Positions 23,501-34,386 are shown, counted from the first letter of the stretch. The stretch: 64,000 nucleotides of DNA from Cranoglanis bouderius (GCA_023630585.1 CM042560.1:5802501-5866500), one strand, 5' to 3'. Translations and numbers: made by a program. The notes: generated by a model not told the origin, from the letters alone.

Positions 23501-25914
23501 TGAAACAGCCAATTTAAAAGAATAAGGAAGAGAAACTAGTTATTATTAGGATTTTCTCGACTATTAAAGCATCTGTCTGTTAATGCAGAGTAGATCCTAA
23601 AAACCTTTAAATGGAAAGAATCTTTTGTTCCTGTGTAATTCCCTATATGTCCAAATATCTCATAATGTAATAGAGTGTAATAGCAATTACTGTATGTGCT
23701 TTGTTCATTTATTAAACACATCTTTATGAAGAAACCTTTCCACTGTTTTGAGAATCATAGTGATGCACATTCATACTGGTTAAACAGGAAGCGTCATCAG
23801 TCCATTGGCAAAGAGCATTTAAATAAAGTGATGTGCATAAATATTCACCCCCACGACCTTTCCCACATTTTGTAGTATTCAGCTCATTCAGAGTTACTTT
23901 TGGTCTCGTAGTTGATTCTTTGACTAATCCCATCTTTACCACGTCACTGACTTTTGGTGGACGGCCTACTCTAGGCAGAGTCATGGTTCTGCCGTATTCT
24001 TTCCATTTTTATATAATGGATTAAATGTTATGTGGGATGTTTCAACATGAAATAGTCTTCAATACTTCTGTAGATTCATGACATATAATCCAGATTAAAT
24101 CAATTTCAATTCCAGGTTGCATCACTACAACCTGTTGGAAAAGTTCAAGGGGGTAAATACTTAAGCAGGGCTCTATGTTTTTGAGCCCTATGTCTTTGTT
24201 AGAGCGCTGCTGATTCTGTGTGTGTGTGTGTGTGTGTGTGTGGGTCTTCCATGCAGGTACGACCCGGAAAGAGACTCGTGGCAACTGGTGGCCCCCATGC
24301 TGACCCGGCGAATAGGGGTGGGTGTGGCTGTCATTAACCGCCTCCTCTATGCAGTGGGTGGGTTTGATGGAACGCATCGTCTGAGCTCAGTGGAGTGTTA
24401 CAACCCTGAGAAAGACGAATGGAGGAGCACAGCACCCATGAACACTGTCCGCAGTGGAGCAGGTGAGTCCTTGCTGGACTGCTGGACTTCTTGCTACTCA
24501 AGAAGCTATTGTTACCTGATTACCTATAAGTTACCTAATTACTGGTTTAGGAACTGTTAAGGGTGGCCTTGAGACGAACTTTGGCATGCTGTTGGAAAAT
24601 AATCAAGTTCGGGTTACTGATTATTTTCCTGTAACAGCACACCCCGTCATGTTTTATTCCTAACTTACTGACTCAGATTTATTAAATTATTCATCTTAAT
24701 TTGGTTGGTTGTATAATATAGTGACACAACTGAGTTCTTCTCGTTTACAATAAGCAGGAAGTTTAACTTCCTATGCACTTCCTGACCTTCCTTTGTTTTC
24801 ATTTACAAAACCATAACCCTTCTAGTTCACTCATTAACAACATCTTTCTGCATAGTCATGATACGTCTGCAACATGCCAACCGCATTAACAACCTTTCAA
24901 TTCTAGATAAAGTCACTGGAGGTCAAAGGAAGGTTAATTTGTCCATTAATTATTTTTTTCAGCACCCTGTGTATTAGGTAATACTATGTTTTGTGGAGTC
25001 ATTGACTGTAATCGGTTTCCACAGGTGTGTGCGCGTTGAGTAATCACATCTATGTAATGGGTGGCTATGATGGCACCAATCAGCTGAACACAGTGGAGCG
25101 CTATGACGTGGAGACCGACAGCTGGACCTTCATTTCCTCAATGAAACACCGGCGCAGCGCGCTGGGAGTCACCCCCCACCAAGGACGCATCTACGCACTA
25201 GGTATGGGGAAATATCTAGCACTCATATTAGCTGATTAGTTGAAGAGATCATCAACTCTAACAACCTATCCTCATGCCCTGGTTTTGCAGACAGACCGCT
25301 GTCCCTGGGTCAACAAGGACACATCTTTTGTTAAAGTTGATCTAGAAGTTGCCTTTTCTGCTTATTTTTTCAGCTGGCGTCAACTACACAATATAATATT
25401 TAACCTAATATTAGCCTGCCTGCTAACATACTTGGCCCTGGAATTAATTGCACCACATATTAGCCCACTACACATCTCCCTCTGGATGTAATTAATTTAT
25501 TTTATTTTATTAATTTAGCTTGTTAGTGATCTAATTATACAATATCTGAGTTAACCTAATGGTAGAGCGCTTGCTAGTAAACTTCAGAAAGTGCTTGAGA
25601 TGTAACCTCAACACTAGCCTTGAGTAAATAGGTGGCTGGCAAGCAGACCTGCCAACATTTAACTTGAGAGTACACTAGTACGCTAGCGATTTCTGTCAGT
25701 GTGAATGGAGGATTAAGGGAAAAAAAGGATTAAGCAGAGCCTACAACGAAATGTCAAATCTAGCACAAATCATTTCAATGGTAATGATAATCAGAAGTGA
25801 TTCAAACTTTCTTTGCTCCCCTGCATGTTGCAGTAGAAACGGTTGTACGGTAACCACCACGTTCTTTCCACTGGTCTGTTTTAGTTAAGACAGTACAAGA
25901 GTTTACATCCATAC

Positions 25915-25965
<51 letters not shown>

Positions 25966-27418
25966 GCTGTATGTAACAACTTTCGCTTAGAATAGGAAGA
26001 AAGAAAATAGAAAGAAACTTTTCTACTTTGCGGCATGTAAATTGTTCTAGTGTTTACATCTAAAAAAAAAATAAAAAAAAAGACAAGCCCCCCTACCTCC
26101 CATCCCCAACTGAATTTATGTAGTTGGATGAGCAAATCTTACTTGCACTCCACCCTTGTTTACCCAGGGATCACTATGACTTACCAAATCAGGAAGATCC
26201 TCCATCAGTTCCTTCTTATTAATTCAGACCCATCAGTGCTTATTAACCACCAGGCTTTGTTCTAAGTCTTGTTTTTGAGAGTAAATTTGTAGAATTAAAA
26301 TCTCACCATTAAGGATGTCAAACAGGGCTTGCTACATGTTCCTGTTCGGCTTCAGACTCATCAAAAATGAACTTTTCTAGCCCACCATATTGAACTCATG
26401 AAGTAGCCGAGAAGTGGAATCAGGTGTCTTAAATGACATATAACGCTAAGGACTCGAGTGTGACCTGCAACAGCAGTTCTACAATGTAAAAATGTAATGC
26501 AGCGCATTATGAACGCCCTCTGGTGGCTGGGAGGTGACACTGCTGTTATTTATGAGTTTGGGGTTTGGTTTCAGCCAAAAGTTGCTAGTGTGCAGGCCAG
26601 GAAAACATTCCTTTATGGTACTATTCTGCGAATGGGGCTTGGCCGGATGAGCTAGTCAACATGGATCTGGCAGGAGCGTGTGTTTCTAGTTGTGTAATTC
26701 TTTTTGGCTAGTGGTCAGACTGCACTGGTCCGATACTGCCTGAAATAAATTTGCAAATAAATAAGCACAGTATTAGCTGAAAGAAAAGTCAACATGCAAA
26801 ACTTTTGATATGGCTGAGCTGTTGAATTCTCAAATCTGAAGGCGTGGATTACTTTTCTGTAACAGCACGACTCTGAAAGTAGCTCCGGGTGTAATTCAAA
26901 TGGTAATGAATGTGCTAATTCGCAGGGACTTAAGAAAACATGTTGTTATTTAACAAAGAAAAACATGTAATCCTTGATCTGGTGAAGTAAACATTTAACA
27001 TTAATGGAAGGAGTCTCCAGTGTCACTGCTGTGGAACAGTAAGTTTTTCACCACAGGAAAGTCTTCAGGACAGAGGAGTTTTTTTAGTTTATGGTTTTTC
27101 GAGCTCTGCATTTTAATTTTTTTTTCCTTCTTTTTATAAACTTCAAGACAGAAAAAAGAAGGGCTGGTAATGTTGACTTTAAATGTTTGACAGTGTTTTA
27201 ATTGGTTTCTTCTGCTTTTTCCAACAGGAGGGTATGATGGGAACACATTTTTGGACAGTGTGGAGTGCTACGACCCTGAAACGGACACGTGGACCGAGGT
27301 CACGAGGATGACCTCTGGGCGGAGCGGGGTTGGCGTTGCGGTTACCATGGAGCCGTGCCAAAAAGATTGTAAGAAAGGTTGTCAGAAAGATTGTCAGAAA
27401 GAATGTCAGAAATTCTAG
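14213..27418 (+). CDS. keap1b: KEAP1: kelch-like redox sensor, CUL3 ubiquitin ligase adaptor (whole gene, 6 coding exons)
   Basis: Coding exons 14213-14524, 18498-18743, 21871-22547, 24257-24462, 25025-25201 and 27228-27418 join in frame into 602 residues (human 624). Order: BTB about 50-122, BACK/intervening region to about 290, six kelch blades about 297-581, then a short tail. KEAP1 holds NRF2 in the cytosol for CUL3-dependent ubiquitination and releases it when its cysteines are modified. Equivalents of human C151 (C124), C226 (C199) and C273 (C246) are kept. C257 and C288 are replaced by R230 and F261, and C297 is lost with a 3-residue deletion. Fish have two KEAP1 paralogues; from memory the one with C273 but not C288 is Keap1b, so the b label is tentative. 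The tail carries five cysteines four residues apart. Start chosen by an in-frame stop at 14111 and the conserved MYA...TECKAEVTPS start. Confidence 0.9.
14571..15060 (+). repeat. 28-bp minisatellite in keap1 intron 1
   Basis: About 17 imperfect copies of a 28-bp unit with the core ccctaaaatgtttggtcccc. The central units (about 14690-14790) are nearly identical and the flanking units diverge. The array begins about 46 bp after the exon 1 splice donor. Confidence 0.95.
15347..15374 (+). repeat. (CA)n microsatellite
   Basis: About 14 CA units in keap1 intron 1. Confidence 0.95.
15375..17895. other. keap1 intron 1, mostly unique
   Basis: Intronic DNA between the CA repeat and a dispersed repeat at 17.9 kb. 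Apart from the SINE fragment at about 15925-16035, I recognise no element or exon. Confidence 0.5.
15925..16035 (+). repeat. tRNA-derived SINE, family A, degenerate
   Basis: Carries gctcagtggttaaggct (A-box region), a worn middle, and the body caccattgggtcctcaagcaagaacctt. It is parallel to the minus-strand copy at 2306-2503. The tail is missing. Confidence 0.55.
17896..18190 (-). repeat. Dispersed teleost repeat ('gggatagttcacccaaaaatg' type)
   Basis: Starts with gggatagttcacccaaaaat and continues with tactcaccctcatgtcgttc and ccaaacccc. This sequence is extremely abundant in teleost genomes and is thought to derive from a DNA transposon. The strand is arbitrary. The right boundary is uncertain. 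Confidence 0.65.
18498..18743 (+). CDS. keap1b: keap1 coding exon 2 (rest of BTB, start of BACK)
   Basis: 82 codons between ttgacag| and cag|gtcaga, phase 0 at both ends. It encodes RLIEFAYTAS, GEKCVIHVMNGAV (sensor C124, human C151) and QQLDPSNAIGIANFAEQIGC. Its 3' border matches the human exon border near residue 213; the 5' border lies inside the BTB fold. Confidence 0.93.
18955..19105. repeat. Old copy of the 'ATAACAG / GAATTCAA' family
   Basis: Shows aattattttcc, tttattcttcttataccacagcga and a further block shared with 37290-37400. Degenerate. Confidence 0.35.
19271..20860 (-). mobile_element. Full-length Tc1-like transposon in keap1 intron 2
   Basis: Terminal inverted repeats cagtggtgcttgaaag (19271) and ctttcaagcaccactg (ends 20860) are exact at the tips and continue inward with a shared 'tctgattttcacacaagtcc' block. 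TA duplications flank both ends. Length 1590 bp, the normal Tc1 size. It carries a disrupted minus-strand transposase. The relative at 31151-32402 has the same ends. Confidence 0.9.
19490..20490 (-). pseudogene. Tc1-like transposase, disrupted (antisense to keap1)
   Basis: Minus-strand fragments appear in the correct order: an N-terminal HTH remnant, then the linker LPRSGRPTKIIPRA, then the catalytic core with GNDPKHTS and SQSPDLNPIEMLWKDLK, and a C-terminal part ending near 19490. They lie in different frames and the first catalytic region is damaged, so it is not functional. Confidence 0.8.
20861..21870. other. keap1 intron 2, 3' part
   Basis: AT-rich intron sequence with an A-run at about 21480-21497. 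The exon 3 acceptor cctccgctccacaag| at 21870 ends it. Nothing else recognised. Confidence 0.5.
21871..22547 (+). CDS. keap1b: keap1 coding exon 3 (BACK/intervening region, kelch blades 1-2)
   Basis: Residues 187-411 plus two bases of codon 412. It encodes QEEFFNLSPCQLVTLISRDE (C199), RCESEVYHAC (C214, C222), AVRCHSLPPHF (C246), then the short linker HFEWDAQSKDY that lacks C288 and C297. Next are the kelch motifs YTAGGYFRQS and FYAVGGRNNAPDG, with the NRF2-contact residues RN..N and RNRIG, and YAVGGSHG. Confidence 0.94.
22548..23834. other. keap1 intron 3, 5' part
   Basis: Unique AT-rich DNA. A pyrimidine-rich run ctctccctccctccctctct lies at about 23378-23405. No exon seen. Confidence 0.5.
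23835..24165 (-). mobile_element. Remnant Tc1-like element
   Basis: Ends resemble a Tc1 family pair: 'gcataaatattcaccccc' on the left and 'caagggggtaaatactta' on the right. The minus strand encodes the Tc1 linker LPRVGRPPKVSD plus KESTTRPKVTLNEL. Most of the transposase is deleted. Confidence 0.6.
24217..24242 (+). repeat. (TG)n microsatellite abutting a splice acceptor
   Basis: 13 TG units end 14 bp upstream of the keap1 exon 4 acceptor atgcag|g (24256/24257), where a polypyrimidine tract is expected. Confidence 0.95.
24257..24462 (+). CDS. keap1b: keap1 coding exon 4 (kelch blades 3-4)
   Basis: Codes for YDPERDSWQLVAPMLTRRIG, LYAVGGFDGTHRLSSVECYN and MNTVRSGAG. R in the VRSGAG motif corresponds to human R483, an NRF2 ETGE contact. 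Phases fit exons 3 and 5. Donor gcag|gtgagt. Confidence 0.94.
25025..25201 (+). CDS. keap1b: keap1 coding exon 5 (kelch blade 5)
   Basis: Codes for VCALSNHIYVMGGYDGTNQL, NTVERYDVETDSWTF and MKHRRSALGVTPHQGRIY. Human has AAGGYDG where this has VMGGYDG. Borders ccacag|gt and actag|gtatgg keep phase 1. Confidence 0.94.
25202..26814. other. keap1 intron 5, 5' part
   Basis: Intron DNA with the (ATT)n repeat listed separately and an A/T-rich run at about 26060-26080. No exon seen. Confidence 0.5.
25914..25965 (+). repeat. (ATT)n microsatellite
   Basis: About 17 ATT units in keap1 intron 5. Confidence 0.95.
26815..27075. repeat. Second copy of the repeat at 9462-9815
   Basis: Shares gctgttgaattctc, ctgtaacagcacg, ggaaggagtctc and accacaggaaagtcttcagg in the same order with the copy upstream of keap1. 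Confidence 0.55.
27228..27418 (+). CDS. keap1b: keap1 coding exon 6 (kelch blade 6 and cysteine-rich tail)
   Basis: Codes for GYDGNTFLDSVECYDPETDT, VTRMTSGRSGVGVAV and TMEPC, followed by a tail to TAG at 27416-27418. After C583 (human C613 position) the tail is four more four-residue units, with cysteines at 587, 591, 595 and 599, each unit mostly QK plus an acidic residue. The DNA is a 12-bp tandem repeat (ttgtcagaaaga type). Human instead ends RKQIDQQNCTC. Confidence 0.93.
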
Positions 27419-27853
27419 TGCCTCCTATCTTCTCCTGCTCTTTGTATTTCCATATTTCTATTCCTTCCTCTTTCAGCCAGGATCATCAGTGATTAAAAAT
27501 TCTGGTGCTTCAAGAACATTAAGAGTCTTCTATAAAGGAGAGCAAACGGGTCTCTGGACATCAACAGGGTTCACACAAAACCGTGGTGTTGACTATGAGA
27601 TCAGAGAGGCCAGAAGATGCTTCCAGAAAGGACTGGTTAATAATTTTTTGATGTTGGTTTTATAGCCAGACCACAGGCATTGGGATCATTAATGTGAGTC
27701 AGCCTGTGTCTCCTGTTTGTATTATTGACCAGCCTTGTCCATCTAAAACAAAAGTGAGCACTGACTAAAAGCCGAACCTTTCTCCTGAAGTAGAAGTTGC
27801 AGATCGTGCTGATTTCAACATTTTAAAGTGCCATTATTGTATCTCACAATAAA
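27419..27853 (+). other. keap1b: keap1 3' UTR with polyadenylation signal
   Basis: AATAAA at 27848-27853, about 430 bp after the stop, is the first signal downstream. It is followed by a GT-containing stretch (tctgtgctgctg). Confidence 0.5.
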
Positions 27854-30800
27854 TTTCAGTATCCAAGTCTGTGCTGCTGTACTGGGCTTATTGAACCACA
27901 AGGACCCAGAGAGGCAGCGAACACTTGTGGGCTGATTTTAGAGAAAAGCCAAATTTACACAATCTTCCACTTACTCTAAATCTATGTGATCAGCCAAAAC
28001 ATGTTTCATGTCTGATGTTTGCTTCTTTAGTTTTGCACCAGGCTACGAGTTTAATGTAGCTAAGCAAGGAAGTCTATCTCACATAAATATGATTTTGTAA
28101 ATACTATCCTTCTTCCATAATACACACAGATCGTAATCTCGAGCTGTGCATTGGGACCAAGATCCTGTAGACCCAACAAAAAATAATGGGAGTGGGACAT
28201 TTTTTCTCTCAGGTTTTCACTCAGATTGAATGTCCTACATTAGATGAACAAAATATTTAGATATAAATTTGGTCTCAATTTGTATCTGTGCTGATCAGTA
28301 TACTACAGTTAAAAAAAAAATGGTTAAAGATCAGTTTAAATGAATTATTTGTTTATATTTTGGGAAACAGAACTAAGTTCAGGATCCAGAGCACACAAAA
28401 ACAAAAACGTTAGGAGTGGGTGGGAGTGGCATTAAAAAAAAAAACAGTGCTGTGACTACCTCTACCCGGAGGTTATGTGGATGATAATACAGTTCCACTT
28501 TGAAGTAAAGTATGTAAATGTGGTTTATCCCTACTATTTTGCAAACATTTCAAAATATAGCTTAAAGCTTACAGATGTCATTTGAAGCAGATTATTTCAA
28601 AAACACATATGCCATGTGACAGACTTCCATTATTTGTTAGTTTCGTAACTCAAAAATGCAAAACATGATTCAGACATCAAACATGTTTCAGCTGATTGAG
28701 TACATTTGGGTAATTTTTTTTAAAGCCCATGTTCTGGTTCCACTCAGCAGGTTCTTCAGGCATATTGAAGCAGGGGAAACACTTCATTCAACTCATTGGG
28801 TAATTATCCATGTCTATTATAGGACTCAGATTCAAGTCTGATTTGTTGTGTATTAGCTAATTGCTCATTTCATGATCTTATTCACTCAGGGTGTGTTCTA
28901 CGGGTGTGTGCTTACAAACACTGTTGTAATACACCACCTCTGTAATTAACTAGTGAGTTGAATCAGCTTTCACAAGGTGGTTGTTAATGCTGGGAACTAC
29001 AGTTGCCTAACCCTGGTTATTGAATAACTCGATTCAGTTTAGTGTTTTCTCTGCTGAAGTCACTTACTTGTTAATTCGTAAACCCTTCATGAGTATGTGT
29101 TTGTCCAGATGGCGTCTCATTTAAAAGTGTTTCAGGGTCCAATCTGGACCTGAGAAAAACAGTATCTAAAAACCAAGAGCACAAATGAAGGAAGTATAGA
29201 CTGATGTCTGAGATGAAGGTTTTGGAAAGTAATGGAAAAGAACGTGGGTCCTGTCATCATTCAATGCTGGGGGGAAAAGTAGGTTCCTTGCCACTTGAGG
29301 CCAACGCCACAATCAGAACAGGCATCTTTCGTGAGCAGGCAAAAAAAAAAAAAAAAAATCCTGATTAATGTATTTGTAACAGTATTTTAAGCTACATTTT
29401 TCCAAGATTTTAGAAAATTCTTGGAGTTTTGTACAGGGTCTGGATTTCGCTTTTATTTATTTTGGATTAACTGTTTTTTTTTTCCCCTTCATGCTTTACC
29501 CTTCAGTTCTACTTTTAAATAAACGGACCGATCTCTTTGTATTCGTTGCATACTGAGCATGTGCCAGATTTGAGATGTGACTGCAACTTATGACTTCTCT
29601 TTTTCTAAGTCTGGCTGTTTTAAAAAAAAAAAAAAAAGGAAGTAGTTTTTGCTTTAACAGTTTATTATTAACATTGAGAGATAATTTAAAGACTGCTTTG
29701 TACATTTTACAGCAATCAATGTATTGTACAACACACTGTGTATTAAAGATATCTGTTTATTGTAGTTCATTGTGTCCCTGGTGATGAGTTATAAGCCAAA
29801 TTTATTTACGTGAACTGTTGTAATTGAAGTTATACTTTTGGACACCTCAACTTCCTCAGGAATGAAAATGTATAATTTGGTTACAAATAAGACACAAATA
29901 GCCATCCATGGCTGGAAGCCTGAGGAGCAAAATTGCACTGTAGGGATGGCATACTCTCTCTCCTCTGTCAGTCACAGTGACTAGCCAATTGTGGGCATCT
30001 GTGATGTAGAAGGGAGTAGATAGCACTTCCTAGGAGTGTTTTACATGGCCTTGTGACACATTAGCAGTGGGTGTCTGGCTTCACATGTCTCAGAGGAAGT
30101 ATGTGTTAGCCTTCAACTTCCCTGCTTGTTAGTTGTTGTATGATAGGGCAGAGCTGGCTGGTGGGTGGGAATTGGCAGTTGACCAAATTAGGAACAAAAT
30201 GGAGGGAAAAATGCAAAATGTCTATTTAGAGCTTCAGAGCTTATGTGTTTATATTGCTGGTTAGGCATGTACCCATACTGCTTAATCATTCTCATTGAAA
30301 ATTAAGAAATATAACCCTTATTCAAGAAACAAAATATTATCCAAAAATAAGCCACGTGATACAAAGTATTGCCACCCCATAACATAAGAGCACTAAATTA
30401 TGTTATATATTATATGCTTAAATGCTTGATGAGATACCTGGTGAATACAGCCAGCAGTAGTGCAAAAAATTATTTGCATAGAATAGTGGTAAAAGTGTTA
30501 ATCAATACAACAGTGTGTGTCCACTGAATATCTTATTGTCTGTATATTGTGTAACTAATTATCAGCATGTTTACCTCTTCAATGTTTTTGCATTGAGGGC
30601 TCAGTTTATGTGTGAACATAGAACAAGCATAATCTCATCTGTCTCATTCTGTCAGTAACATGATCATAAAGATAAAGAAACTTTTTTTTTTTTATTAGAG
30701 ATTCCCAAAACAGTATTAGTAAACATTTTAGTTTTTTCCCCAGACCCTGAGCCGAGTATTTTGAGAACACTGAATGAGAGAGAACAAAACTGTGGAGAAT

Positions 30801-31150
30801 CTGAGGGTTCTTGAGGACTAGATAAGGCAATGCTACTCTAAAATCAGATGATCCATTAAATAAGGTGTTCCAACATTCTTGATACAGCTTGTCAAGGGAC
30901 TGGTCAGTAGTTTATTAGGTGTGTTTGGAGTTGAGAGTTGAGAACCCTTAGTAGTTACCAATCTATGGCAACCACCAGATGATTTGTATTGTTGTCATTG
31001 TGTCACAAAAAAAATTAAAATCCTAGGGTTAGTACTAACCCTAGCAGAAAAAGATTTTGTGATAACAGAACAGAAGGTTAACGCTCTGTGACTTGAGTCA
31101 GCCAATATACAGTACATTCTACATCCATCAGTTATGTCAAAAGCCACATA
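27854..31150. other. Intergenic between keap1 and lrrc8e, first part
   Basis: No gene seen. Contains several poly(A)/poly(T) tracts (28310, 28437, 29341, 29620, 30681). It also contains a stretch around 28000-28450 with short blocks also found at 53940-54400 (gatcagcc.a.acatg.. type), probably an old dispersed repeat, and a 22-bp perfect palindrome at 31023-31044. Confidence 0.45.
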
Positions 31151-32402
31151 CAGAGGTGCTTGAAAGTTTGTGAACCCTTTAGAATTGTCTATATTTCTGC
31201 ATAAATATGACCTAAAACTTCATCAGATTTTCACACAAGTCCTAAAAGTAGATAGAGAACCCAATTAAACAAATGAGGAAAAAAAATATATTATACTTGT
31301 TCATTTATTTACAGAGGAAAATGATCCAGTATATTAATGATCCAATAGCAAAAAAAAAAAGTTATCCAACACCCATCACCCATGTGGAAAAACTCATTTT
31401 CCCCTTAAACTTAAATCTGGTTGTGCCACATTAACTATAACTGCAATAACTGCAACCAAACACTTCCAATAACTGGAGATCAGTCTTTTACAGCGCTGTG
31501 GTGAAAATTTGGGCCACTCTTCTTTGCAGAACTGCGTTAGTTCAGCCACACTGGAGGGTTTTACTCAGGTTGCCTTTGTTTTATCTTAGATTTTGTTTTA
31601 ATCTCTAAAATAATTTAGTATGAGATATACACAAAAACAGAAAAAATCAGGATGGAGGAAAATACTTTTTCACAGTACTGTACATACCTGTGAGTGGAAA
31701 AAGCATGTGAACCTCTAGGATTAGCAGTTAATTTGAAGGTGAAATTACAAGTTTTCAATCAGTGGGATGACAATCAGGTGTTACTGAGTGCCCCGTTTTA
31801 TTTAAAGAACAGGGATCTATCAAAGTCTGTTCTTCACAACACATGCTTGTGGAAGTGCATAATTAACTTAGATTTTGTGCATCATTGCACGAACTAATGA
31901 GATTTCTGAGGACCTCAGAAAAAGAGTTGTTGATGCTCATCAGGCTGGAAAGGGTTACGAAACCATCTCTAAAGAGTTTGGACTCCACCAATCCACAGTC
32001 AGACAGACTATGTACAAATGGAGGAAATTCATGACCATTGTTACCCTCCCCAGGAGTGATCTACCAACAAAGATCACTCCAAGAGCAAGACATGTAATAG
32101 TCCACGAGGTCACAAAGGAACTCAGAGTAACTTCTAAGCAACTAAAGGCCTCTCTCACATTGGCTAATGTTAATGTTCGTGAGTCCACCATCAGGAGAAC
32201 ACTGAACAACGATGGTGTGCATGGCAGGGCTGCAAGCAGAAAGTCACTGCTCTCCAAAAAGAACATTGCTGCCTGTCTGCATTTGCTAAAGATCATGTGG
32301 ACAAGCCAGAAGGCTATAGGAAAAAATATTTGGCGGATGGATAAGACCAAAATAGAACTTTTGATTTAAATGAAAAGCGTTATGTTTGGAGAAACGAAAA
32401 CA
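31151..32402 (+). mobile_element. 3'-truncated Tc1-like transposon
   Basis: The left end cagaggtgcttgaaagtttg with a 5' TA matches the element at 19271-20860. The inner end region with 'tcacacaagtcctaaaagta' is followed by a plus-strand transposase that stops abruptly near 32400, inside the catalytic core. No right terminal repeat is found. Confidence 0.82.
31885..32368 (+). pseudogene. Tc1-like transposase, N-terminal half
   Basis: Continuous frame from RTNEISEDLRKRVVDAHQAG through the paired-like HTH (KEFGLHQSTVRQTMYKWR), the linker LPRSDLPTKITPRA, the second HTH (STIRRTLNNDGVHGRA) and RKSLLSKKN, to MDKTKIELL. It ends in a stop just after the first catalytic region, which reads MDKTKIE instead of the usual DETKIE. 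The second Asp and the Glu are absent, so it is non-functional. Confidence 0.85.
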
Positions 32403-33167
32403 CCACATGATAGGCAAGTGTTATTGTGTCATAAAACATATGAGCCAGTCATGTTCCCCGAATGCAAATACTAGCCATAGTGGGAACACGTAAGGGTTGG
32501 TTGTGTTAACAGTTGTCAACTGTTAAATGAATCTGTTTGATGAAACCTTTAGGTCAAACAATTTATTGGATGTAGGAAAACTAGTTTAAGAAAGGTGTGC
32601 CAATAAAACACAAGGTGTGTTTCACCACATGATGGCGCCACTCACCGTGCACTATTCAATTAAACAAGTGATTCTTGTGTGGGTTTTTGGCCAGTATTTT
32701 GAGATTTTAAATAAATAAATAAATAAATAAAAATTATTTGAGGATGTGTGACTAATGTGTTGTTTGCAACATAAGCCTGTTAGGCACAGAGTGTTGGTGA
32801 ATTTCACGGTGGTACGACAGAGCACTGATGACGATAGAAAAATATCTAGATCATAGTCATCATTTGTTTTTAATTTACTCACAGAAGGACTTGAATTAAT
32901 GGGTTTGTAAATAGCCTACAACTGAGCACCGTAGCGCTACAGTTTAAGAATGGTTTCGTTTTGTGACGCTGGAAAACGGTTATTCCAGCATTTTCTGCGT
33001 CTCTCTGAGGGGAAAAAATCCCGCCTAGAGTCAACATTCTGCTTTTACTGAGAAGAAACGACATAAAAGCATGCACCAATTATCACTTTTTCATCAGATA
33101 AACAGGTAAAACCTGCGGTTTCTGTAGCTTACAGCTACACCTACTGTCTTCATGCATAACCATTCGT
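32403..33167. other. Intergenic, upstream of lrrc8e
   Basis: Holds an (AAAT)n run near 32707-32731. No gene recognised. Confidence 0.5.
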
Positions 33168-33394
33168 GTTGCCAGATTGGCCATGCTGTATGCTAAAATG
33201 CTATTATAATCAATTGATAACTGGAATTAAACGACTAACTTTGCATATACTATATCTACGTAGATTCATACATTAGTATACACTTATTACCGTTCAGTTC
33301 AGCTCGGGACTATTTGGCGGGGTGTCAAAAGCGATACTGGGTGTCAAAAGCGATACTGGGTTGGAAAACCATCGAAACCAATCTGGCAACCCTG
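33168..33394. mobile_element. Candidate small MITE
   Basis: Inverted ends gttgccagattgg (about 33170) and ccaatctggcaac (about 33380-33392) enclose about 200 bp. Inside is a tandem duplication of 20 bp (ggtgtcaaaagcgatactgg twice, about 33319-33359). Other copies would be needed for proof. Confidence 0.4.
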
Positions 33395-33512
33395 ATTATA
33401 ATAGCGCCGGCGGCGGTCCCCAAGACTCAGTGAGAGAACAGAAATGGAGCAGCACTAATTAGATGAAGGTACAGGGACTTGAGAAGATGGTGAACACGTG
33501 AGAAAAAAGAAG
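33395..33512 (+). promoter_or_regulatory. lrrc8e: Candidate lrrc8e 5' UTR exon and core promoter
   Basis: A short GC-rich block (gcgccggcggcgg) is followed by purine-rich sequence ending in the consensus donor agaag|gtgagttg at 33512/33513. The next acceptor on this strand is ttttaatttcag at 35085, eight bases before the lrrc8e ATG. This fits a non-coding first exon, as is usual for LRRC8 genes. No TATA box was seen. Confidence 0.4.
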
Positions 33513-34386
33513 GTGAGTTGCTCACTGAGGACTGTTTTGTTTACATAAATATCATTTAGTTACGTTAAGGTGTCGTTTACTTTACAAAGTCGTCTATAGA
33601 GGCCATGAAGAAATACACTTAAACAGCACTTTGTATTGCAACTAAATGTGCTTACATGGGGGATTAGAGTAGTATTTCTGTCACTAAACTTGTTCTAGTA
33701 GTGTTCATGTTGCTAATTTTAAATAGGATATCTTTATTCTGTAGAGGAAACTCACATTTCGGCATCACTTGCTTAAAGCGGCGGTATGTAAGTTTTTAAT
33801 GAAGGAAGCACCATTCTTCAAACAGTTCTGCAAAACATGGGGTTCCTGGGCTGCTGTGAATATTTTTTAAGTAAAGCCTGTAAAAGTAATTCAGAGTAAG
33901 TCAGAACCGTTGGGTTGGATTTGGCAGGAGCTTTCAGACACACACCAGTTACCTCATTATTATAAGATCGGTTCCTCAAAAAACATGTTGACTTACTTAT
34001 GTTAATAATGCAATATCATAAAAAACTAAGATACCATGTGTCACTCAGAGGGTATCCTAAATGTCGCAGGTGTCTTTATTTAAAGAAACTAGATGTATTA
34101 TAGATTAATTCATCTTCAGTAAGCTCTTTATCCTGGTCAGGGTGGCAATGGATCCAGAGGTGGCAATGTTACCGATTGCACCTCAGTTCTACCAAGGTAT
34201 ATAATAGGACCAGTGTTGTAAATTCAAGAGAACACTCACACTGTTTGTCCATTGGGGCACAAAATTATACCAGTACATACCTTTTTCTGACTGTGATCCA
34301 GGCCAAAATAAAAAAAAAAAACACCATCATTATATATATGTCTTCTTTACGTAAACACACAAAAATATCTTAAGACATCTATTCCT

